NCBI RefSeq assembly: GCF_018320785.1
Contig: NC_054868.1
Location: forward strand, 47,561,874 to 47,625,873
Reading direction: 5' to 3'
Length of the DNA stretch: 64,000 nucleotides
Source of the DNA: Cheilinus undulatus
Lineage: Eukaryota; Chordata; Actinopteri; Labriformes; Labridae
Of the stretch, positions 13,101 through 33,352 are shown in pieces; the first letter of the stretch is position 1, and each line of letters opens with the position of its first letter. A program made the position numbers and the translations under genes. Under the pieces are notes generated by a model. That model was given only the letters and a program-made list of their open reading frames with translations. It searched no databases and was not told the origin of the DNA.

Positions 13101-16100
13101 TTCCAAAAGTTCTTCAGTGATTAAAAATATTAATAAATAAATACATTTTTGAGTTAGTAGGTTATTTTCATTGATATATTGACAAATTTATACCCATTCT
13201 TTAACCTCCAAAATTTCCCAGCCAACTTGAACGCATCATCATACTACCATGCGTTAGCTTGTTAAGTATGCTAATTAGCATCTTTCCTGACGATTTCAAC
13301 ATGGACTTCAGCACTGGATTACTTTTTTAATCAATGGGACCTACTACAAAGTTTGGGAGAACTTTTCACAGCCCATCTTGGCAGATAAAGAGGTTAGAGC
13401 CACGTGAAATCTGAGGATATCTATACCTAGGACGCAGCGGCAGAGTCCGTCTCTCCCTCCTTCGAGGCTGACATAGGAAGGTAAAATTAATTTAATTCAC
13501 AGAGCCAGAGCACCACTGTTATAATAAAGACGATCTTAAAGAATACGAAATTTATAACCGGCTGGTAAGACTTTGTTCTTCCTCCTCTTTACAGTGACAT
13601 TCTTGTTTGAGTGGAGCTTTTTCAAATGCTTTGATTGGTCCACTGGACAACATGCTTTGAGTGACAAAGCTGCGGAATAATGTCAGCGCTATTGTTGTTG
13701 TCTTTGTCTACTGTTGTATTTTACTGGGAAACAAAGTGTTCCTAAACAGGACACCTTTATCAGGGAATATTCAGGCTGTTGCCGTCGTTTGCTGTGGTTG
13801 TGTGGTTGTCAGGACAGTATGACAGTGAGTTGTTTTCTGGTTTTCCTTCTGTGTATGAACTTGGCTCCACATGTATTCGTTCAGTACACGTCTGTGCCGT
13901 ACCAAGAGGCCCGTACCGAATCAGTTCGGTACGAATACACGTACCTTTACACCCCTACTACAAACCTTGATTTTCACATTATACCTCACTGAATAATGCT
14001 GTTTGTAAAAACAGATTCATAGATTAGATGGTAAAAAATGTCTGTGTCTGATAGATATCTGAATCCACCAGCCTTAGAGGCAGGTAGATGAAAAAGTTAA
14101 GTCCAAACCTTGCTGACAAATGGGAGATGTGGACCAAATTGCAAGCATAATGGATGAAGCATGTAGCTAACAGCTAGCCATATTAGCTTATTCTCTCTAA
14201 AGTCACATTTGACAGTGCAGGATTTTTTTTCTTGTTCTACACCACAGACCATACGAACAAAACTGTGATTATTTGTCGCCATGTATCAGGTCTCTCACAC
14301 TGAAAAAAAAACGGTCAAGATTTTAAAATCTGTGTTGCAGGATAAAGGGAAATAAAATCTTTGAAATACTGACTTGATGAAGCAGATTTGTAATCAGTGA
14401 AAGACAAACTTTATCATGTCCATCTTTAGAGGAGAAGAAAACAACTTATAAATTGCATGCTTTTTAATGGAATTTAGCTTAGTCCTTTATGAAGTGTCTA
14501 AGATAGTTACGGACACTGATTGTCTTGGACCATGTCTGATCTAAAGCAGATCGTTGGCTCCACTTATGCGAAGATATTTTTGTAGCGAGACAAATAAATC
14601 ATCATAAGAATACTGTCGATGGGAACTGGTTTCACATCAGTATGAAGAAAATTCTGCGTGTTTATTGTTGTCACTGAGAATTTTTTTATCAGTATACCTC
14701 AAATCCTTAGGATACCTAATTGGACAGTGCAGCTCAGACAACAAATTTACAACAAAAAAACCATAGCATGTGACATACTGACTTTCATGACCCTTGTGCA
14801 CATATTATACATCTCTACGTAGAATCTGTAAATAGATATCATACAATGAGTGACATCTCATAATAATTTCCACTTAGCCGGTAGGGGGGGATAGAGGGTC
14901 AATAATGGCACGACTCCTGGCCTCAGAGCCATTAGGGAGTCTGTTAGTGTCTGTGGGTTTTCCTACATACCTTTAAATCATCACTAGGTTGTTTCAAGCT
15001 TCCACTGATTGTGTGCTGGTCCAGCATCTCCCTGAGCTGTTCTGCACTGCTCTGTACCTCCTTCAGCGTGGACTCACGCTTTGACGCCTTTTCTGCCTTC
15101 TCCTGCTCCTAAAATGCACACAAGCAGAGTCTGATTAAGTGCTCCATTCATAATCTATAAAATGCATGGATTAAAAAGAACATACACCGCAGGACCCCTC
15201 ACCTCTTTTATTGTGCTTTTAATGAGTCTGTTGGCAGTTTCCAGGTCTTCAGGACGGGCACTCTTTAGTAATCTGGCTAAAAGCTGGTGATACAGAAACA
15301 TTCTTTAGCAGGATGAAATCTTAGGTTTGATAAGTTGTTGTCTGGCTAAACACAAACACACCGTGGCCTTGTCATCTTGGTCAAAGACAGATTCTGTGGT
15401 TCTCTGTGGTGGAGGTGGCATTATAACTTTGCCCGGCAACTTGGGATCTTTCTTCACAATACCTGGCATGAGAAAATAAAGTTAGAGTTGCCATATATAC
15501 ACAACTTTTAGGTATATTAAGGACATCTGCAGTATCTGATATTTGATAAAACAGCTTTTGAACATAAAAAACCTCAGCAAAGATATTTCTTTCAGTCTAG
15601 TTTTGTTTTTCTGCTTCTGCTTGTGGAACCATAATGATCAGGTCAGTCTGGGTAGACTGCAAAATCTGTATTGTTCTTTGGGACAAATAAAGTTTTCTGA
15701 ATCTAAATGATCAGAAAAAAAGCAGTAAGAGCCAAGATGGCTAGAATAAAGGAATATGCAGAGCACTACAGAAGGGCAAATACCAAGTAAACGATTAGTG
15801 TAGCTATTATCTTTATGTAATCTGGTGACTGGCAAAAGGTATTATCTGCAGTGTTTACACAGTGTTTAATGGCAGTTTGTTTATCCCAACAGCAAACTCT
15901 GCTTTACACTGGTGATCTAACTCTTGCTTTCTAAACTGGTAAGTCTGCTTTTATGCACACTGGAGGTTTTGGGTTACTCAGCCAGCAATTGTTGCATTAG
16001 AAAGCACTTGGCTTTGGAGAGTTTTATTCACAAAGCTGATCCTGCTTGAGGGCATACATGGGTCTGGTAAAGTGCACATAAATCGCCCTCCCTTCTCAGT

Positions 16101-19100
16101 AATGTGAAGTGTTACAGTGAAAACAACTCCTCTGCAAAAAAGGCAAGGATGCATGTGAGTGAAGTCAAATCAGGCATTTTAGAAGGTGTAAACAGAAAGT
16201 CAAAAATGTTTTTGAGATAAAAGGTTATTAAAGATGGCTTTATCCAGAGAGAAGAAGATAATACCATGCATTGGAAAATCCTTAATGTATAACTTAACTC
16301 TAAGCAATATGTTCACACAGAAAGTGGAAGCCACTTTTACTAACTGAAGAAGAAGAAAGGTTTGTTGATTGCATTTCATTGGGTTGTTCAGCATTGAGTT
16401 TTTCATATGCCAAGGAAGCTTGTGGCAGCAACACCTTTTCATTTTATTATTGGAAAATGAAATTATTAGGGCTGTCAGCATAAATTCATTAATTGCAATT
16501 AATTAAGATCCATTAATTGTACACGTTATAGCTTTACTGTCTTTTTCATCATACTTTAGTTAAACCACTGTAACGTCTCCCTGCAGCCACAGTGATAGAA
16601 AATAAGTCCACTACTGCTCCTTAATGTCTCAAACTCACTGACAGCTCAGTGGACAAGTCAAAAGTCATTTGAACCTTGTGCACCACCTTCCCTGTCTTCA
16701 AGACCTTCAAGAAGAAGTTCCTGTTTTGTGGGTAAGTTCACAAAATTATCTTGCATGTCCATGTTCCTGACTTCCTTTAAAAATAAAAGCAGGTCTGTAC
16801 AGTACAAAAATCTAAAATGAAACCAATAAAAATGTAGCAAATCAGTGAGATTAATCCTGATTAACAAAATAAATTCTGAGATTAATTAGGATTAAAAATT
16901 GTAATTGAGAGACAAAAATGAAATGACAGAGTGTTTAAAGTGTATCTCTAATTCCCTTCTCAGCACCTCAGCTGGGCCTCCTGTAGTACATCATCAAAGT
17001 AGCTTTGTGTTACCTAAGCTTCTATAGCACTATTTATTTTATGAGTTTCTCATGTTAGCATAAGAGTTCAGAAAAGTTTACTGTAAGAATTTTGTTTAAA
17101 GTTTATCCTGTGCAAAGGAGTGCCAAAGTGTTGATGTTACATGCATACTGCATCCAGACCTTGTTTCTTGAGCATGCTGTAGGCTTCCTGAATCTTGGGT
17201 TCATCTTTGAGCCAAAGAGTCCAGCCGTAGAGGACCTCAGTCACTCTGTCTTTAATTGTCTGTGGTGTCCATGCTCCAAAGTACTACAGGAAAAAACAAC
17301 AACAACCAGGTCAATCAGAGTAGCTTGTGCTGTTTATCACTAGTTTTCTTTTTTCTCTTTTTAGATAGGTTTGGTTTTGTTTCATTCTTGGATGGTCATA
17401 CCACTGAACTCAACCTACTTCCCACAAATATTCAGGACTGCACCGAAATCTAAATTCAAAAAAGCGAAAAAGCAGGGAAAGCAGGGAAAGCAAAAAAGCA
17501 GGGAAATTTCTGAAAAGCTGCAAGTAATCCCAGAATGCTTTGGGAGTACACTGTAGCACAAACCTGGAATACTACTTTTTAAGAGCTTTTCTTGGTCATA
17601 ATGTGAAATTCAATCATGAAAAAAGAGTAATTTTCTGCTTAGTAGATGCACCTTATCAGTGCATTTTCTATTCATCAGTCCTTGATCCAAAGCAGCAAGT
17701 CAGCCATTGAGTTAGGTGGGGATGGGCAAGGCAGAGAAGTGTGTTTCTACTTGTAATTTTTTGTAATTGTTTGACTAAGAGCCTCCTAGCAGTGGAATTA
17801 ATAAACTGTGTATCTGAATGGAAGTATCCGAGCCCCCTCCCTCTCTCTGAGTAAAACTACCTTTGGTGTTATGACTTTGATGAGCTCATTGAGAAACCGA
17901 AACTTGGCAGCCTCACTGTGGAACCTCTTCCCGCAGTTATTCATGCATGCCTCCAGGACCTGGAAAGCACCAAAAAAATAAGTACTTCAAAAGATTTTCA
18001 AGCAAGGAAAATGAAAGAAAAAGCATTTTATTCTCAGGAAACACAAAAGATAAGATCTGGTGTCTCACAGGAAGTTAGTGGTTACAACTATCTTGAAAAA
18101 TTACATGTTAGGAAGCACATGAATCTCGAGTGTCATATATTTTATAGTGCGGTTCTTTTCATGTATGTTGCTGAAAAACTATGTGGTGTAGAAGCAGATT
18201 CAAATGCAGATTAAGACCCTGTTGTCACTCAGGCCATGTGAGGAGAGTTAGTCACAGATAATATTTACAGCACGGCCTTCCTCTCAGGACTTACAGAGAC
18301 GTATTTTTCAATGAATGCTTTATACTTCTGAAAAACAGTACTACAGATGACCCCATATATATGACTAGTGATGCAGATACCATACTTGCAAGATATTGTT
18401 TCATCTTGAATATAACTAAAGGATGAAAAAAAAAAAACGTTTAAACTGCAGGGTGAAAATTATTACTTTTTGTGTCTTAAAACTTAATAGAGGAATACAT
18501 CCATGCATTTAAAAATGAATATATATAAATATAAATATACCATAAATATTTAGTCTGATTACTTACAGTGAGAGCCTGCAGAGACTCTTTCTCCTGTGGC
18601 GACTGGATTTTGTGGGCAAGAAGACGTAAGGCTACCTGTGGGCTGACAGAAGGAAGTTTAGGTTTAAGTCACTTTTAAATTCTTAAGTTGTAGAGTGAGT
18701 TGTTGTAAAAATAAAAGATAAAAATCACACTGTTTCAGCAAATTACCATGCTTCAGTAAAGCTGATAAGAACAGATTTTAACCTAAAAAAAAGAAAAACT
18801 AAAAAGTTCACCACCCTTTCTTCCCTGAATTTATATTTCAATAAGGTATTTTTAAATTAAATATCTAAAAATATAAGAAGAGTGGAAAGAGAAAAACTGC
18901 TGCACTTCCTCTCCTACTTCCTTTACAACATATTACAAAGATGCTGTGATTGCAACGTGGAAATTAAGCAACTCTTTCTTAAACTTTTGAGTTAAAGTAA
19001 CATCTAGAAGCAACTGGTCTTTTCTACATGGTCCAAAAATATAATGAATATCAAGGTGAAATTTCCAAGAGCGCATAATGTAGTGAAAAATAAACAAACA

Positions 19101-20869
19101 TGTTTGATTTGTGTGCAAAAGCCGTGTTCAGCTTACCCATCAGTCTCTTTGTTGACGAGCTCGTAGAAGCCCTGGATGCAGTCCCATCGGTCCTCCTGAT
19201 TGTGTGGATCTGTGGCCTGACCTGGAACAAACACAGCAGGGAAAGTTTCAATAAACACCCTAAAACTATTTTATAATGTTTCCCATAATGATCAACTGTA
19301 TGCAAAAACATGCAGCATGCAGTTTAATGAAGAAGTGAAACTCAAAAGCAGACTTGCACGAACACCAGACAACACCGCCTGTTTAAAGCACATTTACCTT
19401 ATAATACTGTGTGGGTTGCTTGCTTTGTGAACTGCATTATGGATAATTGTTTTATTGCTGTCAAATATTTACAATGCTTGTCATATTTAAAATAGACACA
19501 ATCTATGTTATCTAATTAAAAAAACAATATTAAAAAGTAGCCTAAAGTAGTATTATTCTTTGACTGTGTTGTGGATTATCGCCATTGGATTGGGAAAGGT
19601 TAATATATATTATGAGGAGTCTTTTGTTGATTTGAAAAATTGACTTTATATTTCTATAAAATGTATAGGTGTTTCAAAGACATTTTATGTGTTTCAAAAG
19701 GAAGAATATTATATGGTTTCAAGCAACACGGAAAAGTGCCATCAAGGGTGTTCTTTCAGTGGTTGACATTGAAAAAGTGGCCCCAAAGGGGAACCGGTCC
19801 AAGAGTGAAGAAAGTGAAATAAAGGACCATAAGCTCCTTGATACAGAGTTTATTTTCACCGATATCTTTACTTGGGTATCAAAGTAAAATAAATAATAAT
19901 AGTTAAATAGTTAACAATTAATTGTCTGCTTTATAGTTACTATAACATATGTTTAATGTAACAATGGGTTTCTCACTATTTCATATAAATTTGTGACAAC
20001 TTTGGGGCGTTTTTGTGCTCCATTGTAAACAGTGGGTGCCCTTTTTATCATCAGCCCTGCCCCTCAGAAATCGTTAGTCGGTCACTGTGCCTGGTTGCCC
20101 TTCAAGTCTGCTTCCTGCGTGTGTAAAACGATGACCTAGCTTGATAAAATCGTTTTCAATTCTTCCAGAAATGTAAACAGTATGAGCAATGTATGAAAAT
20201 TCACCCCATCTGCTACGAAAACTAGCCAAAAAAGGAGAAGCGAGGCTTTCAGCATAGGGGGTTAATAACCGTTAGTCTTAACTGCACTCAAAACACCGTT
20301 CTTTTCACATTTTGGTACATTTTACAACTAAAAACAAGCCCAGTGTTTTAAGATTTAACAACAGTCCGTTTTCTTTCCCACTTTATCTTCATTTATCATC
20401 GTTCTGCAGCTTTCACGCACATGAAATACCTTAAAAAGTCACTCACGTACTGAAGAAATTAACCGTTTTTTATAACAAGGTGCGCGTGCCCACACCCCTG
20501 ACGCAAACACAACATAACTCTCGAGCGCCTGTCAAGCTCGCGGACTAACTTCCTGTTTGAGGTGAAACTTTCTGCATAATGCAAAACTCATATAACTAAA
20601 GTTATTACAGGTTGACGCTTTAAACATTTACTTGCAAACGACTTTATATACTAGTAAAAAAAAGTCTATCCGAAGCTACGAGCCTACAGCTGCCGTTACA
20701 TTAGCAGTCACTTTGTCTAAACAGATATAGGTCAATGCGTGACGCTAGCTAACGTTACCTAAACGTAAACAAACACAAGCGGCCAAAGACAACAAAGAAA
20801 CGTGTCTGTAATTCCGTTCAACTTACTGCACAATGACTCCAAAGTAGCCTGGTTGTCACCGGTCGCCAT
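7063..20869 (-). CDS. gga2: Golgi-localised gamma-ear-containing ARF-binding protein (GGA2-like), complete
   Basis: A monomeric clathrin adaptor that sorts cargo from the trans-Golgi network to endosomes. Sixteen exons join in a continuous frame of 1836 nt (611 residues; human GGA2 is about 613). The VHS domain is at about residues 10-140 (HKIQSPQE, KFRFLNELIKV). The GAT domain is at about 165-290 (ARLLKSARPEDLETANRLIK, RLASDTTDDDVALAQILAAN). The hinge carries a clathrin-box-like LIDLS at 333-337. The gamma-ear domain is at about 469-611 and ends FPEWTSLTGQFKL. The start ATG at 20867-20869 is the first in-frame ATG of exon 1. EARS2 lies 2.4 kb upstream in the same direction, as GGA2 and EARS2 are neighbours on human 16p12, which favours GGA2 over GGA1/GGA3. 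Large introns hold hAT-like and other repeats. Confidence 0.93.
7726..7836 (-). CDS. gga2: gga2 exon 15, gamma-ear
   Basis: 37 codons, TMSMKLQPASGTNLPPYNPL through QVLLLANPQR. It is phase 0 at both ends and matches the KLQPASS...LLLDNP segment of GGA2. Confidence 0.94.
8568..8737 (-). CDS. gga2: gga2 exon 14, gamma-ear
   Basis: 170 nt; ITLYDHNGIHVSLHFAKDSP and DVAVVVISVVNTSAIAVKDF, the central strands of the GAE beta-sandwich. Confidence 0.94.
8875..8993 (-). CDS. gga2: gga2 exon 13, start of gamma-ear
   Basis: 119 nt; ends KKVFVPVETIKS, matching VFVPLESVKPS at the start of the mammalian GAE domain. Donor is gtgagt. Confidence 0.9.
9620..9870. repeat. Dispersed repeat, class uncertain
   Basis: A tract starting with a (TTTA)-like run and the phrase ggggatggtgcacattaatg, then A/C-rich sequence inside gga2 intron 13. 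It reads like a repeat common in fish genomes, but I cannot name the family. The T-rich-then-A/C layout suggests a reversed non-LTR 3' end. Confidence 0.35.
10388..10452 (+). repeat. A-rich (CAAA)n microsatellite
   Basis: Repeated caaa/caaaaa units forming a simple repeat in gga2 intron 12. It makes a spurious Phe/Leu-rich open frame on the minus strand. Confidence 0.85.
10839..10951 (-). CDS. gga2: gga2 exon 12, hinge
   Basis: 113 nt of low-conservation hinge (LDGDFQMKSLEQNGGGG). Supported mainly by its splice sites (tttcag, gtaaga) and by keeping phase between exons 11 and 13. It could be alternatively used. Confidence 0.75.
11028..11095 (-). CDS. gga2: gga2 exon 11, hinge
   Basis: 68 nt; ends RSYFDELMELDGDF across the next junction, an acidic segment like the autoinhibitory acidic-dileucine region of GGA hinges. 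Acceptor is ttttgcag, donor gtgaga. Confidence 0.82.
11190..11363 (-). CDS. gga2: gga2 exon 10, hinge with clathrin box
   Basis: 174 nt; SYHLIDLSALDSPQ carries a clathrin-box-like motif comparable to LIDLE in human GGA2. The rest is Ser/Pro-rich and variable. Confidence 0.88.
11462..11675 (-). CDS. gga2: gga2 exon 9, C-GAT three-helix bundle
   Basis: 214 nt; YERCDRLRPSLFRLASDTTD and ALAQILAANDELTLVVNAYK, the ubiquitin- and Rabaptin-binding part of GAT in this family. It ends in a charged stretch that starts the hinge. Confidence 0.94.
12911..13957. mobile_element. hAT-like non-autonomous transposon with 8-bp target duplication
   Basis: A 1047-bp element in gga2 intron 8. It begins tagggttgtaacggta and ends with the inverted form tacctttacacccct(a). 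It is flanked by a perfect 8-bp direct repeat, ctacaaac, at 12903-12910 and 13958-13965. The 8-bp duplication and the TAGGG terminus are hAT hallmarks. No transposase frame is visible; short open frames inside are not recognisable. An internal inverted piece (gttcggtacg and gtaccgaa) sits near each end. Confidence 0.88.
14971..15108 (-). CDS. gga2: gga2 exon 8, GAT coiled coil
   Basis: 46 codons, EQEKAEKASKRESTLKEVQS through SLKQPSDDLK, forming the long GAT helix. Phase 0 at both ends. Confidence 0.92.
15203..15283 (-). CDS. gga2: gga2 exon 7, ARF-binding part of GAT
   Basis: 27 codons, LLARLLKSARPEDLETANRL and onward. The Asn of ETANRLIK is the residue whose change abolishes ARF binding in GGA1. 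Phase 0 at both ends. Confidence 0.93.
15362..15462 (-). CDS. gga2: gga2 exon 6, VHS-GAT linker
   Basis: 101 nt; IVKKDPKLPGKVIMPPPP through VFDQDDKAT, the proline-rich linker before the GAT domain. Donor is gtgtgt. Confidence 0.92.
16467..16912. mobile_element. Degenerate MITE with AATTAA-rich inverted ends
   Basis: Left end ttagggctgtcag followed by aattgcaattaattaag; right end gattaattaggattaaaaat and ttgagagac. This is the arrangement of a fish MITE family whose ends read AGGGCTGTCA...ATTAATTAA. It lies in gga2 intron 5 with no coding content. Confidence 0.5.
17160..17283 (-). CDS. gga2: gga2 exon 5, end of VHS
   Basis: 124 nt; YFGAWTPQTIKDRVTEVLYG and EAYSMLKKQG. The donor gtctgg is a weak match, but it is the only one that keeps phase with the next exon. 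Confidence 0.9.
17460..17512 (+). repeat. Short tandem repeat of gcagggaaa
   Basis: Three to four imperfect copies of a 9-10 bp unit (aaagcaggga) in gga2 intron 4. Too short to assign to an element. Confidence 0.6.
17861..17959 (-). CDS. gga2: gga2 exon 4, VHS cargo-binding helix
   Basis: 33 codons, VLEACMNNCGKRFHSE through KFRFLNELIKVITPK. It contains the helix that reads acidic-dileucine sorting signals in GGA proteins. Phase 0 at both ends. Confidence 0.94.
18567..18642 (-). CDS. gga2: gga2 exon 3, VHS domain
   Basis: 76 nt; codes RLLAHKIQSPQEKESLQALT, the most conserved VHS stretch of GGA proteins. Donor is gtaagt. Confidence 0.93.
19137..19221 (-). CDS. gga2: gga2 exon 2, VHS domain
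   Basis: 85 nt; codes QATDPHNQEDRWDCIQGFYE and following residues. It aligns by eye with the first VHS helices of GGA2 (KATDPSMSEQDW in human). Donor is gtaagc. Confidence 0.9.
20827..20869 (-). CDS. gga2: gga2 exon 1 (start)
   Basis: 43 nt encoding MATGDNQATLESLC plus one base, then donor gtaagt. The sequence around it is CpG-richer than the rest of the locus, as at a vertebrate promoter. Confidence 0.85.
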
Positions 20870-23223
20870 CACCGCCAGTTTGGTGCTCTTTCAGACACGT
20901 TTAGTCGCTGATCTCTGACTTCGTGTCCGGGGGAAGCGAGGTGTCAAACTGCTGCCTGTCTCTGGCGACATGTGACACACACGCCCAGTCACACTCCTGA
21001 CACACCGAAAAAAGTCTTTTCCACACCCCCGCCCCTCACCCAATACATCAGCTCCACACTACAAAGTAAAAGATTAACAACATCGAGGTTCAAATCCCTC
21101 ATCAAAAAGATCAACGGATTCAAGGGAGTTAAATATTTTAGAGTTTATTCTCCATTTTAATCCTAGTCACATGAAAGGAAAACGCCCTGTTTTGATGGAG
21201 AAATTTAATTTACAGCAGATATTAGTAAAGATTACAAAAAACTTAAGATGAATTTGAGAAATATTTTGTGTTCCACGAGAAAAAAACTTGTCAAGAGTAT
21301 TTCATTCCCATGAAATGATGAAAGATTGTGCCTATCAGGAGTTATATTTTAGTGAAGGTAAATAAATACGTTATAAAACAAAATTATATATTTCACAGAA
21401 ATAAATGTGTTTTTATAGATCTGTAAGATTTTTTTGTTATTTTGCTATTTAAATTTATGGAAGGAAGCTGGATAATTAATGATCAAAGGGGTTGGTTTAA
21501 TAAGTGTCTACTTCCACTGTTTTTCAGAGATGTAAACCAAATTGTTGCGACACTCTTGCATTGCAATGCAGTCTATTTTGTTTAAGATTATTATACTATT
21601 TTGCTCTGTGTCTCATTTTTTAAATAAATCTCTATCTATACTAAGTCGATTCAGCACCAAAAAATTGATTTATTATGATTTTAATCCATTTTTGTTAAGT
21701 GCTGTGTATGACTATGGAATAATGTTAATACAAACTAGACCGACAACACTATCTGATTGGCCTGTCGCACAACTCCCAGCCAATCAACACTGAGGTCTGG
21801 GTAGCACTGACACAGGGAGCACATGGCATCACTTCCTGTTTACTGTAGCTAATCTGTTGCTCTGCTTTTTCTCACATTGACCAGGCTAGTATTAAATTGT
21901 TTATTTTCCTTTTTTTCTAAACTTGCAGTTTTACATTTGCCACATTAAATGTTATTCGTCACATATCCTACTAATAATCGGTTCCATTTCGGCCTTGAAA
22001 AACAGTATTTGTCAACCTTTAAACACATGACAACGGCAGTTCCATGCCTCTGCAAGTTATAGAACTGCCATTTCGATGGCAAAAGCATGGTCGTAGGTCA
22101 AGAGTAAGGCCTAGGTTGGTTTTTGACCTGTCACCTCCAAAATGTATTCAATCCATCCTCAAGTCAGGGTGGATGTTTGTGAGAGTTTAAAGAAAGTCAC
22201 TCAGAGCATTCTTGGAGATCATTCTCAAGGAAAGGGATAAACATAAGGCCCAATGTCCTCGACCTTTGACCTCAAGCCTCTAATCCAGGGATGGACAACT
22301 TGAGCCAAAGCAGGCACATTTGGCCAGCTGAACTAACATAGGGTAAAACTGAACACTCATTTTAAAACCCAAAACCTTATGAAAGGTAGAAATACACAGT
22401 AGACACAGCATAGCTTTCATCAGAATTTATACCACACCATATGCTTGACCTTAACAGAATAAAATCCAACATAAGCTTATTTATCAATGTAATGAACATA
22501 GTATTTGCTTGTTATTTAACTATATTAAATTTGCATTTTGGTTCATTTTTAAATTGCTCTTAGTTTAGGAGTTAAATTGTTGAAGGAAACATTCACAGCC
22601 ATCTGTAGCTTCTAATTACCTGCAAATAAAATATTTATTACATACAAGTGTATGTGTATTTCCTACTCTGTGATAATGGCAGCTTTGTTTTAGATTATTT
22701 ATGGCATTAAACCTGAAAACCTCATTCCTCTAGCCTGGTATGGAACCAAAATGAATGCATTCAAACCTCAAAACAGTATCCATGACAGCTAAAAGCTATC
22801 CAGTGTTGTATTTCAAAGAGCTACAATCAAAATAATACACTTCATGTTTTGTAAATGAATCACAGGTAATTATTTTCCATTTTTGAATAAAATAAAATGT
22901 AGTTTAAGTTTCCTTTCTAGTTTTCAATGCAAATGTTTATAAATCCATGTGTTTAAGCATGCTTAAAGGTGCTTTCAGGAAAAGGCACATCAACATTTGC
23001 ATAAAAACTCCAAGGTACTTACCATCTTTAGCTGGGCCACCTGCTCCTGCCACAGAAATAAATCAAACAAACAGATGTTTTCATATAAAATAAGCTTTAT
23101 AATTCAAGTACTTTTAAGTTATAAGCAGTTCATTTCAAATGTGCCCAAGCATTCATGTCCAACAAACAGGAAATAGATCTCCCTGCAGGCTCCCAGCAGA
23201 CTCTGAAGTCTTTAACTCGACTC
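20870..23223. other. gga2-ears2 intergenic region with the gga2 promoter
   Basis: Upstream of the gga2 ATG, 20870-21000 is relatively CpG-rich and should hold its promoter and 5' UTR. The remainder is AT-rich. The EARS2 3' UTR runs leftward from 23223, and a minus-strand AATAAA (plus tttatt at 22634-22639) is one candidate polyadenylation signal. A repeat-like phrase (ggatggacaacttgagcc) is near 22288. A possible 24-nt minus-strand microexon at 23023-23046 is treated under findings. Confidence 0.5.
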
Positions 23224-33073
<9,850 letters not shown>

Positions 33074-33269
33074 CTTATCAACTTCAAGGTTCGCCTAGCA
33101 AGCTAACGGTCCAGCTTCAGGGAGGTTAACGACGGTCAATGAAACTACATGTCGATAGGAAACAGGGAGGCAATGAGAATAAACAAAAAAACCTTACATT
33201 TGCCCCTCACATGTGTTTCTTTAGTGGCGTTCGTTCGGGTCAAGCATGATTTGACTCCATGGGGTTTGT

Positions 33270-33340
33270 TTCTTCTTCGCCGTAACCGGAAGAGAGCCGG
33301 GTTATGCTCACCGCGCACACTGCCACCTAGCGGCCGGGGG
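33270..33340. promoter_or_regulatory. EARS2 upstream region with ETS and CTCF-like sites
   Basis: About 200 bp upstream of the ears2 ATG, accggaag (an ETS core) lies near 33287. The minus strand of 33320-33333 reads CCGCTAGGTGGCAG, a close match to the CTCF core consensus. Both are common at housekeeping promoters. No divergent gene could be found on the other side. Confidence 0.5.
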
Positions 33341-33352
33341 GGGCAAATATAA

